64,000 nt of DNA from Psychroflexus gondwanensis ACAM 44. Lineage in GTDB: Bacteria > Bacteroidota > Bacteroidia > Flavobacteriales > Flavobacteriaceae. The position numbers were made by a program, and so were the translations under genes. The stretch covers positions 186,001 to 250,000 of the forward strand of contig NZ_APLF01000005.1 of the NCBI RefSeq assembly GCF_000355905.1. Reading direction: 5' to 3'. The notes beneath the pieces were generated by a model. It was not told the origin of the DNA. It did not search any database and worked only from the letters and a program-made list of their open reading frames with translations. Below, in pieces: positions 61,304 to 64,000 of this stretch. Position 1 is the first letter of the stretch; each line of letters begins with the position of its first letter.

Positions 61304-62533
61304 TTAATTATAGGTTTTTGGATAACATAAGTAGTGCTTTACTACAGTTTTAGATAATGCTTTTAGGTTGAGCTGGTCTGAAGCCGAGGACACATCCTTA
61401 ATCTTTCCGTTTTTATACCATATGTTAATATGTTCCTTATCAGGCTGATAAGCTAAATTGGAAGTAGTTCCTTCGAATACAAAATACTCTGCTTCTTCTT
61501 CAGAAAGCTTATAATTTTTAATAACTTTAGAAAGATGACACTTTAGTTTTTCTTGATCAATAGGTTCATTTTTCAGTTTAATCTTTAACAAATCTCTATT
61601 CAAAATCATTTTACTCAATCTACTCAAAACAAAGTCATCGTGATTTTGCCAGCTCTTTAAGGCTGAAATGATATCGTAGTCATCCAATTTTGAAAAAAGT
61701 TGGAGAGTGATATCATCAAAATTTTCAGAATTAATATCATGCCTTAAAAAGTAATTTAGGGTTGAATTTTCTATCTGTTCATCTGTTGTTTCAAAAATAT
61801 ATTTGGCTCTTCTCAATAACCTAATCAGAAGTTGTTCTGCACTTAAACTTGTTTTATGCAAATAGACTTGCCAGTACATTAAACGTCTAGCAACCAAAAA
61901 TTTTTCGATTGAATAAATTCCTTTTTCTTCTACAACCAACTTATCATCCACTACATTAAGCATATTGATAAGGCGCTCACTATTGATATTACCCTCTGCC
62001 ACCCCTGTGTAAAAGCTATCTCGCTTTAAATAGTCCAAACGATCTATGTCTAACTGACTTGAAATGAGTTGACATAAAAATTTCTTATCGTGATTTCCTC
62101 TGAAAATATTAATAGCTAAAGTGAGCTGTCCTTGAAACTCTATATTTAATCTATTCATAAATTCCAAGGAGAGGTATTCATGACTTAGATCACTAACTAT
62201 AGAATGCTCTAAAGCATGAGAAAAAGGTCCGTGACCTATATCATGGAGTAAAATAGTAATAAGTACGCCTTCCTCCTCTTCTTCTGAAATATCAACACCT
62301 TTAAACTTTAAAATATCGACAGCCTTCTTCATGAGGTGAAGACATCCTAAGGCATGATGAAATCTAGTATGATTAGCTCCTGGATAAACAAGGTGAGATA
62401 ACCCCATTTGAGTAATTCTCCTCAGCCTCTGAAAGTATGGATGCTCAATGAGGTCGAAAATTAAGGGGCTTGGTATCGTAATAAATCCATAAATTGGATC
62501 GTTTATTATTTTAAGTTTGTTCCTTTGGTTCAA
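61304..62533 (-). CDS. HD-domain phosphohydrolase (dNTPase-like)
   Basis: A 409-residue HD-superfamily protein. The opening KIINDPIYGFITIP and FQRLRRITQMGLSHLVYPGANHTRFHHALGCLHL is the start of the SAMHD1/dGTPase-like group; HD motif in LLHDIGHGPFSHALEH, and DIDRLDYLKRDSFYTGV supplies the later metal ligand and nucleotide loop. It probably hydrolyses dNTPs or another nucleotide. The start is the TTG at 62533 (MNQRNKLK), 19 bases after a perfect -7 box; no ATG exists before residue 43. It is divergent from porX. Confidence 0.9.
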   Translation of the reverse strand: MNQRNKLKIINDPIYGFITIPSPLIFDLIEHPYFQRLRRITQMGLSHLVYPGANHTRFHHALGCLHLMKKAVDILKFKGVDISEEEEEGVLITILLHDIGHGPFSHALEHSIVSDLSHEYLSLEFMNRLNIEFQGQLTLAINIFRGNHDKKFLCQLISSQLDIDRLDYLKRDSFYTGVAEGNINSERLINMLNVVDDKLVVEEKGIYSIEKFLVARRLMYWQVYLHKTSLSAEQLLIRLLRRAKYIFETTDEQIENSTLNYFLRHDINSENFDDITLQLFSKLDDYDIISALKSWQNHDDFVLSRLSKMILNRDLLKIKLKNEPIDQEKLKCHLSKVIKNYKLSEEEAEYFVFEGTTSNLAYQPDKEHINIWYKNGKIKDVSSASDQLNLKALSKTVVKHYLCYPKTYN

Positions 62534-62552
62534 ATCAGTTTTTTTTATACCA

Positions 62553-62560
62553 CAAATATA
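62553..62560 (-). promoter_or_regulatory. -7 box of the HD/lpx unit
   Basis: A perfect TATATTTG on the minus strand, 19 bases before the TTG at 62533, within the 36-base gap to porX. Confidence 0.6.
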
Positions 62561-62569
62561 AAGCTATAT

Positions 62570-64000
62570 ATGTCAAAGATAAAAGTACTATGGGCAGATG
62601 ATGAAATAGATTTGCTAAAGCCACACATTTTGTTTCTTAAAAAAAAATCTTATGCAGTGACAACTTGTAAAAGTGGGTCTGAAGCTGTAGATGAAGTGAA
62701 GCAAAATAGATTTGATATTGTGTTCTTAGATGAAAATATGCCAGGGCTTACTGGACTGGAAACACTTAATGAAATAAAGGCCATCAGAACAGATCTTCCT
62801 GTGATTATGATTACCAAAAGTGAGGAAGAATATATCATGGAAGAAGCCATTGGTTCTAAAATAGCAGACTACCTAATTAAACCTGTCAATCCAAACCAGA
62901 TTCTCCTAAGTCTAAAGAAAAATCTAGACCATACTCGGCTAGTTTCAGAAAAGACAACACTCAATTACCAACAGGAGTTTAGAAAAATATCTATGGAATT
63001 GACTGACGTGGATTCCTTTCAAGAATGGGTAGACTTATATTTGAAATTGATTTATTGGGAATTAGAGTTAGAAAATGTCGAAGATACAGGGATGTTTGAA
63101 ATTCTTGAATCTCAAAAAAATGAAGCTAACATCGAATTTTGCAAATTTATAGATCAAAATTATCCAACATGGTTCGAAAAAGGTGTTGAAGCTCCTACTC
63201 TATCTCACACTCTTTTCAAGTCGAAAATACTACCTGAAATATCAAAGCAACAGCCTACACTATTAGTCGTGGTTGATAACTTAAGGTACGACCAATGGAA
63301 ATCGTTCGAGCCTATTATAGCAAATCACTATAAGAAAATTAAAGAGGAACCTTTTTACAGTATTCTCCCCACTGCAACACAATACGCGAGAAATGCTATT
63401 TTCTCGGGTCTTATGCCTTCCGATATGGAAAAAATTTATCCAGAATATTGGTTGAATGATACAGAGGAAGGAGGAAAAAATCAATATGAAGAGGAATTTC
63501 TGAGAGCTCAACTAAAACGACTTGGAAAAGATTATAAAACTCAATACCATAAAATCACCAATGTTGCTAAAGGGAGAAAGTTAGCTGATAATTTTAGAAG
63601 TCAAAAAGACAACGACCTGACCGTTTTGGTGTATAATTTCGTCGATATGTTATCGCATTCTAAAACAGAATTGGAAGTCATAAAAGAATTGGCCTCTAAC
63701 GATAAGTCTTATAGATCTCTAACTCAAAGTTGGTTTAAAAACTCTCCTTTACTGGATATCATTCAACAAGCTCAAAGCTTAGGTTTCAAATTGATTTTGA
63801 CGACAGATCATGGAACGATTAACGTCAAAAATCCTTCTAAAGTAGTTGGTGACAAAAACACAAGTTTAAACTTAAGATACAAAACAGGAAAAAGTCTAAC
63901 TTATAATGAAAAGGATGTTGTTGTTGCAAAAGATCCTAAAAAAATACATTTGCCCAGTATCAATATGTCTAGTTCTTTTATTTTTGCAAAAGAGAATTAC
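62570..64000 (+). CDS. porX: PorX-type response regulator with PglZ domain (partial, runs off the window)
   Basis: 477 codons of a protein whose family is about 515 residues; the C-terminus lies beyond the window. The receiver domain has WADDE (8-12), the phospho-acceptor Asp54 in VFLDENMPG and Lys104 in LIKP. A helical linker leads to the PglZ/alkaline-phosphatase-like domain, with VVVDNLRYDQW (Asp236), LPTATQYARNAIFSG (Thr candidates 268 and 270), NFVDMLSHSK and TTDHGT. In Porphyromonas gingivalis PorX is the response regulator partner of PorY and controls type IX secretion, with a metal-dependent phosphodiesterase-like effector. The intact motifs suggest the same here. Confidence 0.95.
   Translation, partial: MSKIKVLWADDEIDLLKPHILFLKKKSYAVTTCKSGSEAVDEVKQNRFDIVFLDENMPGLTGLETLNEIKAIRTDLPVIMITKSEEEYIMEEAIGSKIADYLIKPVNPNQILLSLKKNLDHTRLVSEKTTLNYQQEFRKISMELTDVDSFQEWVDLYLKLIYWELELENVEDTGMFEILESQKNEANIEFCKFIDQNYPTWFEKGVEAPTLSHTLFKSKILPEISKQQPTLLVVVDNLRYDQWKSFEPIIANHYKKIKEEPFYSILPTATQYARNAIFSGLMPSDMEKIYPEYWLNDTEEGGKNQYEEEFLRAQLKRLGKDYKTQYHKITNVAKGRKLADNFRSQKDNDLTVLVYNFVDMLSHSKTELEVIKELASNDKSYRSLTQSWFKNSPLLDIIQQAQSLGFKLILTTDHGTINVKNPSKVVGDKNTSLNLRYKTGKSLTYNEKDVVVAKDPKKIHLPSINMSSSFIFAKENY

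Noticed and set aside
1-64000. tRNA, rRNA, CRISPR, prophage or insertion-sequence features
   Set aside because: No T-arm-like GGTTCGAATCC strings, repeat-spacer arrays, transposase or phage genes were found on reading both strands; a covariance-model scan was not possible.

Overview
The window is a chromosomal segment from a member of the Flavobacteriaceae (phylum Bacteroidota). This rests on low G+C; at least 19 perfect TAnnTTTG boxes, the -7 element of the Bacteroidota primary sigma factor, just upstream of start codons; a short RpoD without region 1.1; an LpxC-FabZ fusion; HisIE and HisB fusions; families typical of the phylum (DUF4251, DUF2452, DUF6146/DUF6787-like, CarboxypepD_reg-type TonB receptor); and a PorX-type response regulator of the type IX secretion system. 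The genus cannot be named from sequence alone. I saw no rRNA, tRNA, CRISPR array, transposase or phage gene, so this looks like core chromosome.

Layout. 0.2-14.2 kb is mixed metabolism: acyl-CoA dehydrogenase, ThiE-like protein, an FAD oxidoreductase, a Cys-less ArsC-like protein, an Aquifex-type aconitase, upp, an OmpA-family lipoprotein, a dienelactone hydrolase-like lipoprotein, an FKBP isomerase, an AhpD-like protein, two small membrane proteins, rpoD and an SDR. 14.4-22.4 kb is envelope and transport: a class A penicillin-binding protein, a SdiA-regulated protein, an MscS channel coupled to an MFS carrier, a VTT membrane protein and a BCCT carrier. 22.4-28.2 kb holds a helicase, a YebC pair, an Lrp/AsnC regulator, and an M14 peptidase facing an XRE regulator across several palindromes. 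28.2-33.1 kb is parE - small membrane protein - parC. 33.3-38.3 kb has a ferredoxin divergent from LuxC-like reductase - serC - SerA-like protein - RlpA - two small envelope genes. 38.35-41.7 kb is a probable metal-uptake set (small exported protein, TonB receptor, lipoprotein). 42.0-43.5 kb has a small unknown gene and corA.

43.5-51.5 kb carries the full histidine pathway on the minus strand (hisG-D-C-B-H-A-F-IE, then a TruA-family gene), preceded by a 19-codon leader ORF with two adjacent His codons and a terminator/antiterminator pair: a readable attenuator. 51.5-62.5 kb is a long minus-strand block (HD phosphohydrolase, lpxD, lpxC-fabZ, lpxA, efp, a second LpxD-like protein, an NTF2-like protein, sucD, fabG, a VWA membrane protein, prohibitin) centred on lipid A synthesis. 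porX diverges from it and runs off the right edge.

Most notable: (1) the histidine attenuator; (2) a SerA-like protein in the serine operon position lacking both the catalytic Arg and His; (3) the palindrome cluster linking the XRE regulator to the M14 gene; (4) a ~95-nt nested inverted-repeat element near 41.8 kb; (5) -7 boxes so close to start codons that several mRNAs should be leaderless or nearly so, which also fixes several start codons.
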